Source of the DNA: Lelliottia sp. JS-SCA-14
Lineage (GTDB): Bacteria; Pseudomonadota; Gammaproteobacteria; Enterobacterales; Enterobacteriaceae
NCBI RefSeq assembly: GCF_035593345.1
Contig: NZ_CP141606.1
Span: forward strand, 4,092,001 to 4,156,000
Length of the DNA: 64,000 nucleotides
Direction of reading: 5' to 3'
In this document: positions 49,639 through 64,000 of the stretch, piece by piece
Layout: every line of letters starts with the position of its first letter
Numbering within the stretch: position 1 is the stretch's first letter
Position numbers and translations under genes: made by a program
Notes under the pieces: generated by a model
Told to the model about the DNA's origin: nothing
Seen by the model: the letters and a program-made list of their open reading frames with translations, nothing else
Database searches by the model: none

Positions 49639-49938
49639 TCACACGAGCTCCCGCAATTGCTCCTGCATATACGCAGAAAAGTATTCAGGGTTCTTGATCA
49701 CTACGTGGTCGGTTGCGTTAATTTTCTCGGCCCATCCGGCCACTTTCTTCGTAAAGTCGGGATCCCATCCCTCCTGAGCCCCGCGCGCCATCACGTCGGC
49801 GGCGCTGGCTGGTGTACCCAACTCTTTCAAATACTTGAATATTCCCTTCGCTGTACTCTCGTCCATCGACTGCGGCACTGACGCGGAAGTGTCCATACCA
49901 CCAATGAAATCCAATGCTTTCTCAATGACTGTTGGCAT
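49639..49938 (-). CDS. conserved small protein of unknown function
   Basis: A 99-aa soluble protein, MPTVIEKALDFIGGMDTSAS, with ATG preceded by AAGGATAAGAGT. Composition is mixed, with a helical C-terminal half (KKVAGWAEKINATD, NPEYFSAYMQEQLRELV); its EYLK/winged-helix-like layout is only suggestive. It lies outside the island repeat and has core-like base composition. I do not recognise a named family. Confidence 0.75.
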   Translation of the reverse strand: MPTVIEKALDFIGGMDTSASVPQSMDESTAKGIFKYLKELGTPASAADVMARGAQEGWDPDFTKKVAGWAEKINATDHVVIKNPEYFSAYMQEQLRELV

Positions 49939-50234
49939 ACTCTTATCCTTAAAATTAACCTTTAGTAAACAAAGGTTTGCTATGGCCTGAAATTGATCGG
50001 AAATTCAAAGAGATTGTCAAGGTACCGGAAACCACATCACACACCCTTGAGCGCTTCCGATACATTCCTGAAGCATTGCATAAACCACACCCCCGAACCA
50101 TTAACCCCCTCACAAACATCTAAAACTAAAGAAATCCCCCGTCGCGCCGATCATCATCCGTGTGTATTATTTCCTGTAGCTCTTACCACAACTAACCTTA
50201 ACTCAAATACTTAAGCGCTAAAGCGAAAGGCATC

Positions 50235-51404
50235 ATGAGCACACCGATCAAGCGGCTAGAAATTATTAAAAATGCCATTGAACTGGAAGATGACGACATC
50301 ATCGACAGCCAGCTGGCACGGCTGAAAAGTGAAGCGTTTGACGATGAGCTACAGGCGATCGTCGCGGCGCTTGAGAATAAAAATTACACCGCAGCGATAA
50401 AAGCCATCACCGCCTGGCTGCAGAGTCAGCGCTCACTGACGCAGTGGCGCGATCCGCAGGTGGCCGCCAGCAAGCTGGAGCTGCGAGCGCTGGAAGAGCG
50501 TCTGCGCGATCTGATTGACCGCCGCAACGCCCGCGTGCAGCAGCTCGATGAGTTCAACGATCTCTATTTCTCCCGCCTCGGCCCTTTGATGTCGCAAATC
50601 CTTCAACTGCGTAAAACGCTGGCGGAGCTGAATCTGCGCCGTCAGCAGGCGGAGGCGCGTCGTCGCGAAGAGGATTATCGTCGCTGCCAGCAATATATGG
50701 CGCAGGCCGTTGAAGTGCTGACGACGCTCACGCAGCGCTGGCGCGCGCTGCCTGCCGATTCGGTGCAGGCTGCCGACGCGCGTAAACATCTGCAGCAGCA
50801 GAGCGATCTGATTGCCAATCTGCTGGCCGAAGCGCAAGAGCTCGAAATGGGCTTAACGCGCGAAGAAGAGCCGGCGCGTCAGGCGCGGGACGAGGCCAAC
50901 GAAGAGTATGAGAAATATCGCGAGCAGCACCACGATGCCGAAGTACGTCTGCGCAAAGGCAAGGACTTGTCGGAAGAGGATCAGAACGAGCTGAAACGGC
51001 TCTGGCGTCAGGCCAGCAAGCTCTGCCATCCGGATCTGGTGGCGGACGATCTGAAAGAAGAAGCCAACACCATGATGGTGCAGCTCAATCAGGCCAAACA
51101 GCGCGGAGATGTGAAAGCTATCCGTTCACTGGTGGCGCGTCTGCAGCAGGGCTTTGAACCCCTGATGGCAAGCGATCGCCTGAACGATCTGGAACGTATT
51201 CGCAAAAAGATGGCGCAGGTACGCGAGCAAATCGACACATTAGTGAACGAACTGGCGGAGCTGGAAAAAGAGGAGTCGTGGCTGTTGGTCTCCTCGCTGA
51301 GCAATATGGAGTCCTATTTTGCCCAGCAGGAGAAAGCGCTGCACGACGTGCGCGCTGCGCTCGAAAATCAGGTGAACGAAGCGCAGCTCGACGAAGTGGC
51401 TTGA
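50235..51404 (+). CDS. coiled-coil protein with an embedded J-domain-like motif
   Basis: 389 aa, highly charged and almost entirely helical. Long coiled coils (about 75-235 and 310-385) surround a segment LKRLWRQASKLCHPDLVADD (about 253-272) with the HPD signature of J-domains (residues 265-267), followed by QLNQAKQRGDVKAIRSLV. J-domains recruit DnaK and stimulate its ATPase, so a DnaK co-chaperone or scaffold role is inferred. The J-like part is internal and lacks a G/F-rich or zinc region, so it is not DnaJ or CbpA. No lipid anchor or TM helix. Confidence 0.75.
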   Translation: MSTPIKRLEIIKNAIELEDDDIIDSQLARLKSEAFDDELQAIVAALENKNYTAAIKAITAWLQSQRSLTQWRDPQVAASKLELRALEERLRDLIDRRNARVQQLDEFNDLYFSRLGPLMSQILQLRKTLAELNLRRQQAEARRREEDYRRCQQYMAQAVEVLTTLTQRWRALPADSVQAADARKHLQQQSDLIANLLAEAQELEMGLTREEEPARQARDEANEEYEKYREQHHDAEVRLRKGKDLSEEDQNELKRLWRQASKLCHPDLVADDLKEEANTMMVQLNQAKQRGDVKAIRSLVARLQQGFEPLMASDRLNDLERIRKKMAQVREQIDTLVNELAELEKEESWLLVSSLSNMESYFAQQEKALHDVRAALENQVNEAQLDEVA

Positions 51405-52169
51405 TTACTTCGCGTGCCAGTACGCGCTGGCACGCACTAGCTGCGGGTCAATCGCGTCCGTCTCAAACTGGCGGCTCAGGTTTTTGACCACCTTCCCTTC
51501 CCCAGTCAGCCAGATAAAGTAATCTTCGGCAGGCACACTCACTTCAGCCAGACGATCCACCACCGCCTGCTCGCTGTGCCCGACAATCCAGGTGATGTTG
51601 AAATCACTCAGATGCGCCAGATAGTCCTTGTAAGATTCTTCACCGACGGTCACCACCGCGCGGATCTCCGGGCGAACCGGCAGTTGCGCGATCGCCTCCA
51701 GTCGACGACGCAGCGCAGGCATCCCGGACTCATCACACACGTACAGCTGCCACGCATAATCTTCCGGCACCACCAGAGATCCGCGCGGGCCGCCGATGGT
51801 CAGCTTATCGCCCTCTTTCGCCTGCACCGCCCACTGGCTTGCGACACCGCCATCGTGCACGAAGAAATCGAGCACCAGTTCGTGGCGCGCGTCGTCGTAC
51901 AGCGGCGTGTAGTCACGCGCCATCGGGCGCACACCGTCGCCCCAGTCGATGCCTTCGTCGGTCACCACCGGCGGGACAAAAGTTGCGCCCGGAGCCGGGA
52001 AAAAGACTTTGGTATGGTCGTCAAAACCCTGTGAGTTGAAGCCCTCCAGCGCCTCGCCGCCTAAGACGATGCGTTGAAAGCCAGCAGTGACACGCTCAAC
52101 GCGGAGCACGGTCAGCTCGCGAAAGCGCAGTTCATTGCGTACACGTTGTGGGTAGCGGGTTGATCTCAT
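51405..52169 (-). CDS. yqjH: siderophore-interacting ferric reductase YqjH
   Basis: A 254-aa NAD(P)H-dependent flavin reductase of the SIP/ViuB family that releases iron from ferric siderophores in the cytoplasm. The FAD-binding domain has MARDYTPLYDDARHELVLDF, followed by GGPRGSLVVPEDYAWQLYV. The C-terminal SIP domain includes GEESYKDYLAHL and WLTGEGKVVKNLSRQF. In E. coli it is regulated by Fur and by the metal-responsive YqjI, encoded divergently here. Confidence 0.95.
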   Translation of the reverse strand: MRSTRYPQRVRNELRFRELTVLRVERVTAGFQRIVLGGEALEGFNSQGFDDHTKVFFPAPGATFVPPVVTDEGIDWGDGVRPMARDYTPLYDDARHELVLDFFVHDGGVASQWAVQAKEGDKLTIGGPRGSLVVPEDYAWQLYVCDESGMPALRRRLEAIAQLPVRPEIRAVVTVGEESYKDYLAHLSDFNITWIVGHSEQAVVDRLAEVSVPAEDYFIWLTGEGKVVKNLSRQFETDAIDPQLVRASAYWHAK

Positions 52170-52194
52170 TTTTCTGCCTTCGTGATGTGAATAC

Positions 52195-52212
52195 GATATA
52201 TCTAAATAAATT
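52195..52212. promoter_or_regulatory. probable YqjI operator at yqjH
   Basis: GATATATCTAAATAAATT, inverted with respect to the copy near yqjI (52363-52390). Both fit an AT-rich GATATATC/TTAGATAT palindrome and lie about 26-43 bp from the yqjH start. Confidence 0.6.
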
Positions 52213-52217
52213 TTAAA

Positions 52218-52232
52218 TGATAATGATTGCTA
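52218..52232. promoter_or_regulatory. probable Fur box at yqjH
   Basis: TGATAATGATTGCTA matches the 7-1-7 Fur motif at 11 of 14 informative positions, about 50-63 bp upstream of yqjH. Confidence 0.6.
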
Positions 52233-52362
52233 ACAAAGGAGATTGCAAGTCTTTTTTTGATATACCAAACCCAGCACATTCCAGAGCATGAGAATAAATA
52301 ATAAAACCATTAATTTCAATCAACTAAAACATAATCAGCAAACGGCATTGCTAAAAAGAGAC

Positions 52363-52390
52363 ATTTAGATATAAATTAGATATATCAAAT
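52363..52390. promoter_or_regulatory. probable YqjI operator at yqjI
   Basis: ATTTAGATATAAATTAGATA then TATCAAAT: a palindromic pair of TTAGATAT units ending 14 bp before the yqjI start. Autorepression by the metal-responsive regulator is inferred from E. coli. Confidence 0.65.
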
Positions 52391-52404
52391 TAAGGAGAAA
52401 ACCT

Positions 52405-52953
52405 ATGCGACATTCACACGACGATTTCGATCGCGGCCACCATCATCATGGCCGCGGCGGAGAGCACCACGGCGGGGGCGGCGGGCGCCGTCAGCGCTTC
52501 TTCGGCCACGGCGAATTACGCCTGGTGATTCTGGAGATCCTGACCCGCAACGCCAGCCACGGCTATGAGCTGATCAAAGAGATTGAGAGCATGACCCAGG
52601 GGAATTACACCCCCAGTCCTGGCGTGATCTACCCGACCCTCGATTTCCTGCAGGATCAGTCATTTATTACCATTTCGGAAGAGGAAGGCGGGCGCAGAAA
52701 GATTGCGATCACCGTAGCCGGGCAGCAGTGGCTGGACGAAAATCAGGAACATCTGGAGCACATTCAGGCGCGCATTACAGCACGCTGCGTCGGCTTCCAG
52801 CTGCGTAAAAACCCGCAGATGAAGCGGGCTCTGGATAACTTCAAAGCGGTTCTGGACCTGAAAGTGAATCAGGGAGAGTTAAGCGACGCGCAGCTTAAAC
52901 AGATCATCGGCGTGATCGACCGCGCGGCGCTGGATATCTCCCAGCTGGATTAA
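52405..52953 (+). CDS. yqjI: PadR-family metal-responsive repressor YqjI
   Basis: A 182-aa repressor of yqjH and itself. The N-terminal metal-binding tail is very rich in His and Gly (residues 1-35, e.g. [15 protein letters not shown]). The PadR winged helix follows: [33 protein letters not shown] and [15 protein letters not shown]. The C-terminal helices dimerise. In E. coli excess nickel or iron relieves repression. Nickel sensing is fitting in a genome with a nickel-dependent urease. Confidence 0.95.
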   Translation: MRHSHDDFDRGHHHHGRGGEHHGGGGGRRQRFFGHGELRLVILEILTRNASHGYELIKEIESMTQGNYTPSPGVIYPTLDFLQDQSFITISEEEGGRRKIAITVAGQQWLDENQEHLEHIQARITARCVGFQLRKNPQMKRALDNFKAVLDLKVNQGELSDAQLKQIIGVIDRAALDISQLD

Positions 52954-54509
52954 GCCAGCGCATCCTCGCTCACGCGGAACACTTTGACTAACTCTTTCAG
53001 GTGCATGGCCTGATCGTTAAGCGACGCCGCTGCCGCAACCGACTCCTCCACCAGCGCAGAGTTCTGCTGGGTGGTGGAGTCAATCAGGCCAATCGCGCTG
53101 TTAATCTGCGAGATGCCCTGCGTCTGCTCGTGGCTGGCCTGACGAATCTCCTGTAAAATCACATCCATCTCTTCGACGTTCCCGACCATACCGTTAATCA
53201 GCCCGCTGGCTTTTTCCACCAGCGTCATCCCGTCCTGCGCCTGGAGGGTTGAGTTTTCGATCAACTGGCGGATTTCGCGGGCTGAGGAGGCACTTTTTTG
53301 CGCCAGCTGGCGTACTTCACCTGCCACCACCGCAAAACCTCGTCCGTGCTCACCGGCGCGCGCGGCCTCAACCGCCGCATTGAGTGCCAGAATATTGGTC
53401 TGGAAGGCAATGGTGTCGATCAGGTTGATGATGTCCGACATGCGATGAGTCGTGTCATTAATCAGGCGCATTTTCTGCGTCACCTGCATCATCATCTCGC
53501 CGTTATTTTTGACCGCACTCGCGGCATCGGCGGACAAATTCGTCGCGTCTCCCGTATGGGCAGCCGTGTTTTTCACCGTCACGGTGATCTGCTCCATTGA
53601 GGCTGCAGTCTGCTCCACGGAGCTGGCCTGCGCTTCGGTGCGCGCCGCCAGATCCTGATTCCCCGCCACAATTTGCGCCGCCGCGCTGGAGATGTTTTCA
53701 GAGCCGGACTGTACCCGCTGCACAATATCCAGCAGGCGGGTTTTCATCTCCATCAGCGCAGAGAGCAGTTGCCCGGTCTCGTCCTGGCTGTGAGTGGTGA
53801 TATTGCGGGTCAGATCGCCGTCGGCAATGGCTTTGGCAAACGAGACCGCCTCGCCCAGCGGACGAGTAATGGAACGCACGATCAACCAGCCGATCGCACT
53901 GCCGATCACCACGCTAAACGCGGTCAGGGTCATCATCCACATGCGGTTGCTGCTGGAATCCTCCTCCACCAGCGCGCCTGCGTTCTGCATCTCGGTATTT
54001 TGTACCGCGATCAGCTCCTGCACTTTGTCTTTGTAAGTCTGCTGCACCTCGACGGTTTTGGTCATCATCTCCCGAATCGCCCCCTCCCGGTCGTGGTTTT
54101 GCACCGCTTTGAGAATGCGAAAACGGGAATCCAGATATTGCTGACGTACGTCGCGAAACTCCGCCAGGATCTGTACGGATTTGGGATCGTGCAAAGTATT
54201 CGTCAATTCTTTATAAATGACGCTGATATGCGCGCTGATCTCTTTCAGGCGCTCCTGCGACTGCCCGGTATATTGGCCTTTTTCGTCGAGCAGCATCAGT
54301 TGCTGGATGCTGACAAATTCCTGGAATGAATCAATTAATTCATTGGCTTTCACCGTCGCGGGGTAATCATGGGTGAGAATAGATTTCATCTCATTATTTC
54401 CCCGGCTCAACCCCACGAGCGACAGGCTGGCGCTCAGCACCATCAACACCATTAAAAAGCCAAAACCCAAAAATAATTTTTTCCCGATCTTCACGTTATG
54501 CAAGAACAT
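52950..54509 (-). CDS. methyl-accepting chemotaxis protein
   Basis: A 519-aa transmembrane chemoreceptor. From the ATG at 54509 ([20 protein letters not shown]): TM1 at about 10-32, a periplasmic four-helix-bundle domain (about 35-185), TM2 about 190-212, HAMP to about 265, then the signalling domain with the invariant hairpin [20 protein letters not shown]. It has no C-terminal CheR-binding NWETF pentapeptide (ends SEDALA), so adaptation may depend on other receptors. A longer upstream frame lacks sense. The ligand is unknown. Confidence 0.9.
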   Translation of the reverse strand: MFLHNVKIGKKLFLGFGFLMVLMVLSASLSLVGLSRGNNEMKSILTHDYPATVKANELIDSFQEFVSIQQLMLLDEKGQYTGQSQERLKEISAHISVIYKELTNTLHDPKSVQILAEFRDVRQQYLDSRFRILKAVQNHDREGAIREMMTKTVEVQQTYKDKVQELIAVQNTEMQNAGALVEEDSSSNRMWMMTLTAFSVVIGSAIGWLIVRSITRPLGEAVSFAKAIADGDLTRNITTHSQDETGQLLSALMEMKTRLLDIVQRVQSGSENISSAAAQIVAGNQDLAARTEAQASSVEQTAASMEQITVTVKNTAAHTGDATNLSADAASAVKNNGEMMMQVTQKMRLINDTTHRMSDIINLIDTIAFQTNILALNAAVEAARAGEHGRGFAVVAGEVRQLAQKSASSAREIRQLIENSTLQAQDGMTLVEKASGLINGMVGNVEEMDVILQEIRQASHEQTQGISQINSAIGLIDSTTQQNSALVEESVAAAASLNDQAMHLKELVKVFRVSEDALA

Positions 54510-54682
54510 CGCTACACCATTAATGTGGTTATTTCTTAGATACTCAGCGTTATCGGATATTGGCGCGGTAACTTTATTAATAGAATAAATAATTTCACCA
54601 ACACTATTACAATATATAAGCCACATGAATTAATGATGTTTAGATTTAATTTAACATCAATAAATACCGCGTATTTATTAAT

Positions 54683-54720
54683 AAAAAAAGCCCGCTTATT
54701 CGTGCCGAAATAAGCGGGCT
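54683..54720 (-). terminator. terminator of aer
   Basis: On the minus strand AGCCCGCTTATT-TCGGCACG-AATAAGCGGGCT is followed by TTTTTTATT: a strong intrinsic terminator 20 bp after aer. Confidence 0.93.
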
Positions 54721-54740
54721 GGTTCCTGAATCTTACTGAC

Positions 54741-56261
54741 TCAGTGGAGAACCGTCACCGCATCTTCAAGACGTCCGGCGCGGTGCTTCACCATCGCCGA
54801 GACGCGAGCGCTCTCTTCCACCAGATCGGCGTTTTTCTGCGTGATGTCGTCCAGTTCGGCCACCGCGCGGGTCAGGTCCGACAGCCCGGTTGCCTGCTCG
54901 GATGTCGAGTGGCTTATCTGGGCAATCAGGCGCGTCACGTTTTGCACCTGCTCGACAATATCATCCATCGTACGCCCGGCGGCGTGAACCTGATCCGACC
55001 CCGACCGCACCTTGCTGGCGCTGGCATCAATCAACTTACGAATATCGTTCGCGGCGCTGGCGCTGCGGCTTGCCAGATGGCGCACCTCTCCGGCCACCAC
55101 GGCAAAGCCTTTACCCTGCTCGCCCGCGCGCGCCGCTTCCACCGCCGCGTTCAGCGCCAGGATATTGGTCTGGAAGGCGATGTCGTTGATAAGTTTGGTG
55201 ATGGAGCCAATGCGCTGGGTACTGTCGGCAATATCATCCATGGTTTTGACGACGGTCTGCATCGCGTGACCGCCTTCCGCTGCCGCGCCGCTCGCCACGA
55301 TTGAGAGTTTATCGGCCGCCGCTGCGGTTTCAGAGTTACTCTGCACCGACGCCGCCATCTGATTCATGGTGCTCACGGTCTGCTGCACATTCGCCACCGT
55401 CTGACGGGTGCGATCGTTGAGATCTTCATTGCCCTTCGCCAGTCGGTCGCTACCATCGCGCACACTCACCACCTGGCTGGAAACATCATTGATCAGCCAG
55501 CGGCACATCAGCCCCAGCTGTCCGACCGAACGCAGGGTCAGCCCCAGCTCGTCGCTGCGGTTCAGATGATCGACGCTGTTGCGCTCGCCGGTCGCCACTT
55601 TGAGGGCCTGGCGCGCCACATTCTCTATCGGACGGACGATTTGCTGCTCGAACAGAACGGTGCCCAGCAGCATCACCAGGGCGCTCACGCCCAGTGCGGC
55701 CCAGCTCGCATTTGTCGCAATAAGGGTGGCCGCCAGCACCGCAAACAGCACCGCCATCACGCCACGCACCCGCCAGCGCAGCGGCATCGCCGGTAATTTC
55801 CCGAGCCAGCCCTTACTCACCACCAGCCCTTTATGGACGCGCTTCCTGCAGCGCCCCTCGTTCAGGGCTTGATAGAGCGGCTCCACCGCCGCGATCTCCT
55901 CCGCCGTCGCCCGGGTACGAATCGACATGTAGCCCGTCACCTCGCCGCCGCGCACCATCGGCACGGCGTTTGCGCGCACCCAGTAGTGGTCGCCATTCTT
56001 ACGGCGGTTTTTCACAATCCCGCTCCAGGGTTCGCCCTGTTTCAGGGTGTACCACATATCGGCAAAGGCCGCTTTCGGCATATCCGGATGGCGCACCAGG
56101 TTGTGCGGCTGGCCCAGCAGTTCATTGAGTTGGTAGCCACTCACTTTCACGAAAGTGTCGTTGGTGTGGGTCATGTGGCTGTGGAGATCGGTGGTGGACA
56201 TGAGGGTGGTATCGTCGTTCAGAGGATAGTCATTCTGAGTGACATACGGTTGAGCGGACAT
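54741..56261 (-). CDS. aer: aerotaxis receptor Aer
   Basis: A 506-aa FAD-binding energy and redox taxis receptor. The PAS domain (about 20-120) has FVKVSGYQLNELLGQPHNLV and HPDMPKAAFADMWYTLKQGE. An F1 linker is followed by a single hydrophobic membrane segment (about 165-205), HAMP, and a signalling domain with [19 protein letters not shown]. No methylation-dependent C-terminal tail. The ATG at 56261 (MSAQPYVTQ) has AGGGA eight bases upstream; an ATG nine bases earlier abuts that site and is rejected. Confidence 0.96.
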   Translation of the reverse strand: MSAQPYVTQNDYPLNDDTTLMSTTDLHSHMTHTNDTFVKVSGYQLNELLGQPHNLVRHPDMPKAAFADMWYTLKQGEPWSGIVKNRRKNGDHYWVRANAVPMVRGGEVTGYMSIRTRATAEEIAAVEPLYQALNEGRCRKRVHKGLVVSKGWLGKLPAMPLRWRVRGVMAVLFAVLAATLIATNASWAALGVSALVMLLGTVLFEQQIVRPIENVARQALKVATGERNSVDHLNRSDELGLTLRSVGQLGLMCRWLINDVSSQVVSVRDGSDRLAKGNEDLNDRTRQTVANVQQTVSTMNQMAASVQSNSETAAAADKLSIVASGAAAEGGHAMQTVVKTMDDIADSTQRIGSITKLINDIAFQTNILALNAAVEAARAGEQGKGFAVVAGEVRHLASRSASAANDIRKLIDASASKVRSGSDQVHAAGRTMDDIVEQVQNVTRLIAQISHSTSEQATGLSDLTRAVAELDDITQKNADLVEESARVSAMVKHRAGRLEDAVTVLH

Positions 56262-56480
56262 GATGGGCATCCCTTGCAGGTTATTTGAATGTTAATTTTG
56301 TGGGTTTATCTCTTTTCGGCGGTAAATAATTTATCTTTAGTTGTTAAATCCGATCGAGATCGCAAATTGCAGTTAAACCGCACTTTTTGTACGCATTTCT
56401 AATTGATTGATTTCAAATACTTTCATGAAGAAATTACCCACAAAGCCTGACCTGTTAACGCCTCCTTAAGTAGCACGCCT

Positions 56481-56497
56481 CGCACCACGCCGGTGCA
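56481..56497. promoter_or_regulatory. NtrC-like binding site upstream of patA
   Basis: CGCACCACGCCGGTGCA keeps the GCACC/GGTGC arms of the NtrC consensus TGCACYnnnnnRGTGCA. It is about 140-150 bp upstream of the sigma-54-like promoter, a normal enhancer distance. Confidence 0.6.
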
Positions 56498-56634
56498 ATT
56501 GACGTTTTTCCGGGCATCTGCCACGCACTAAAGCCCACCGGCAAAGCTGAGAACCCTCCTTCCGGCACGATTAAATTTTGCGCAACATTATTTTAACCTG
56601 GCGTTTATCCCGATTTTCGTTAAGTCACCGGAAG

Positions 56635-56650
56635 TGGCGTAATCCCTGCA
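56635..56650 (+). promoter_or_regulatory. sigma-54-like promoter of patA
   Basis: TGGCGTAATCCCTGCA has GG and GC separated by exactly 10 bp, as sigma-54 needs (consensus TGGCACn5TTGCW). E. coli ygjG is known to be sigma-54 and NtrC dependent. Confidence 0.65.
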
Positions 56651-56654
56651 ATAA

Positions 56655-58076
<1,422 letters not shown>

Positions 58077-58082
58077 GTGCCA

Positions 58083-58142
58083 CCATCCGGCCTACGTGAG
58101 TGTGGTTTCGTAGGCCGGATAAGCGCAGCGCCATCCGGCTTT
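58083..58142. repeat. REP units between patA and ygjH
   Basis: ATCCGGCCTACGTGAG and the facing GTAGGCCGGATAAGCGCAGC, ending CATCCGGCTTTTTTTT. The T-run makes it a likely terminator of patA as well. Confidence 0.85.
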
Positions 58143-58145
58143 TTT

Positions 58146-58487
<342 letters not shown>

Positions 58488-58490
58488 TCA

Positions 58491-59598
<1,108 letters not shown>

Positions 59599-59602
59599 AC
59601 CC

Positions 59603-59690
59603 CATGCCCGGTGGCGGCTACGCCTTACCCGGCCTACAAAAACAACCATTCTCCTGTAGGCCGGGTAAGGCGCAGCCGCCACCCGGCAAT
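59603..59690. repeat. BIME between ebgR and ebgA
   Basis: Two facing REP units, GCCCGGTGGCGGCTACGCC and GTAGGCCGGGTAAGGCGCAG, with a 20-bp linker. Confidence 0.88.
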
Positions 59691-59757
59691 TTCCCCGCTC
59701 TCCCCAAATCCCCTATTTTCGTGATCCGCTTAACTCATTTCAGTTTTACTGATTTTA

Positions 59758-59778
59758 TTTAGTAAAATATTTACTAAA
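59758..59778. promoter_or_regulatory. EbgR operator at ebgA
   Basis: TTTAGTAAA-ATA-TTTACTAAA, a perfect 9-bp inverted repeat ending 38 bp before the ebgA start. Same half-sites as upstream of ebgR. Confidence 0.8.
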
Positions 59779-59792
59779 CTCCCCTGCAATGA

Positions 59793-63325
<3,533 letters not shown>

Positions 63326-63348
63326 AAAATCCGGCGGCGCCGATGTAG

Positions 63349-64000
<652 letters not shown>

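Overview
The window is a stretch of an Enterobacteriaceae chromosome, most like Enterobacter or a near relative. The gene order from parE to ygjI follows the Escherichia coli 68-69 minute region almost gene for gene. A urease operon, which K-12 lacks, sits between plsY and tsaD. REP/BIME palindromes and two ERIC elements support the assignment. All identifications were made by reading the translated proteins; no database search was run.

Layout: (1) 1-6480 is a ferric-siderophore module. It has a TonB-dependent receptor on +, divergent from an overlapping ATPase/permease/permease/binding-protein operon on -, with an RpiR-type regulator cut by the window edge and Fur-like boxes in the divergent promoter. 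(2) 6576-17900 is core: parE-yqiA-cpdA-yqiB-nudF on -, then tolC (with a marbox), ygiB, ygiC, ygiD, zupT (with a strong Fur-like box), ribB (with an FMN riboswitch) and ubiK. (3) 17925-19218 is an IS481-family insertion sequence that split a REP element. (4) 19299-29129 is core: hldE-glnE-ygiF, ygiM, cca, uppP, folB, plsY. (5) 29228-34178 is the complete urease operon ureDABCEFG. (6) 34243-40953 is tsaD and the rpsU-dnaG-rpoD macromolecular-synthesis operon, with dnaG bracketed by two ERIC copies, then a small lipoprotein gene and mug.

(7) 41079-49555 is the accessory region. tRNA-Ile(CAT) (ileX) is followed by an island of about 8.4 kb. It carries small phage-like genes, a tyrosine integrase, a gene broken by an amber codon, three identical 12-bp palindromes and a tightly overlapping minus-strand cassette. 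That cassette encodes Hcp, a DUF2778/Tlde1-like L,D-transpeptidase effector, two small two-TM proteins, a periplasmic protein that is the best immunity candidate, and a third two-TM protein. Beyond it are a frameshifted remnant that looks like a phage capsid gene and an AT-rich AIPR-family (abortive infection) gene. A 12-bp copy of the tRNA T-arm sequence lies at the far end. This is a mobile weapon-plus-defence island, and the most interesting part of the window.

(8) 49639-64000 returns to chromosome-like sequence: a small unknown gene, a coiled-coil/J-domain protein, divergent yqjH/yqjI, a chemoreceptor, aer, patA (ygjG; sigma-54-like promoter and NtrC-like site), ygjH, and the ebg locus (ebgR, ebgA, ebgC and the start of ygjI) with repeated TTTAGTAAA operator half-sites.
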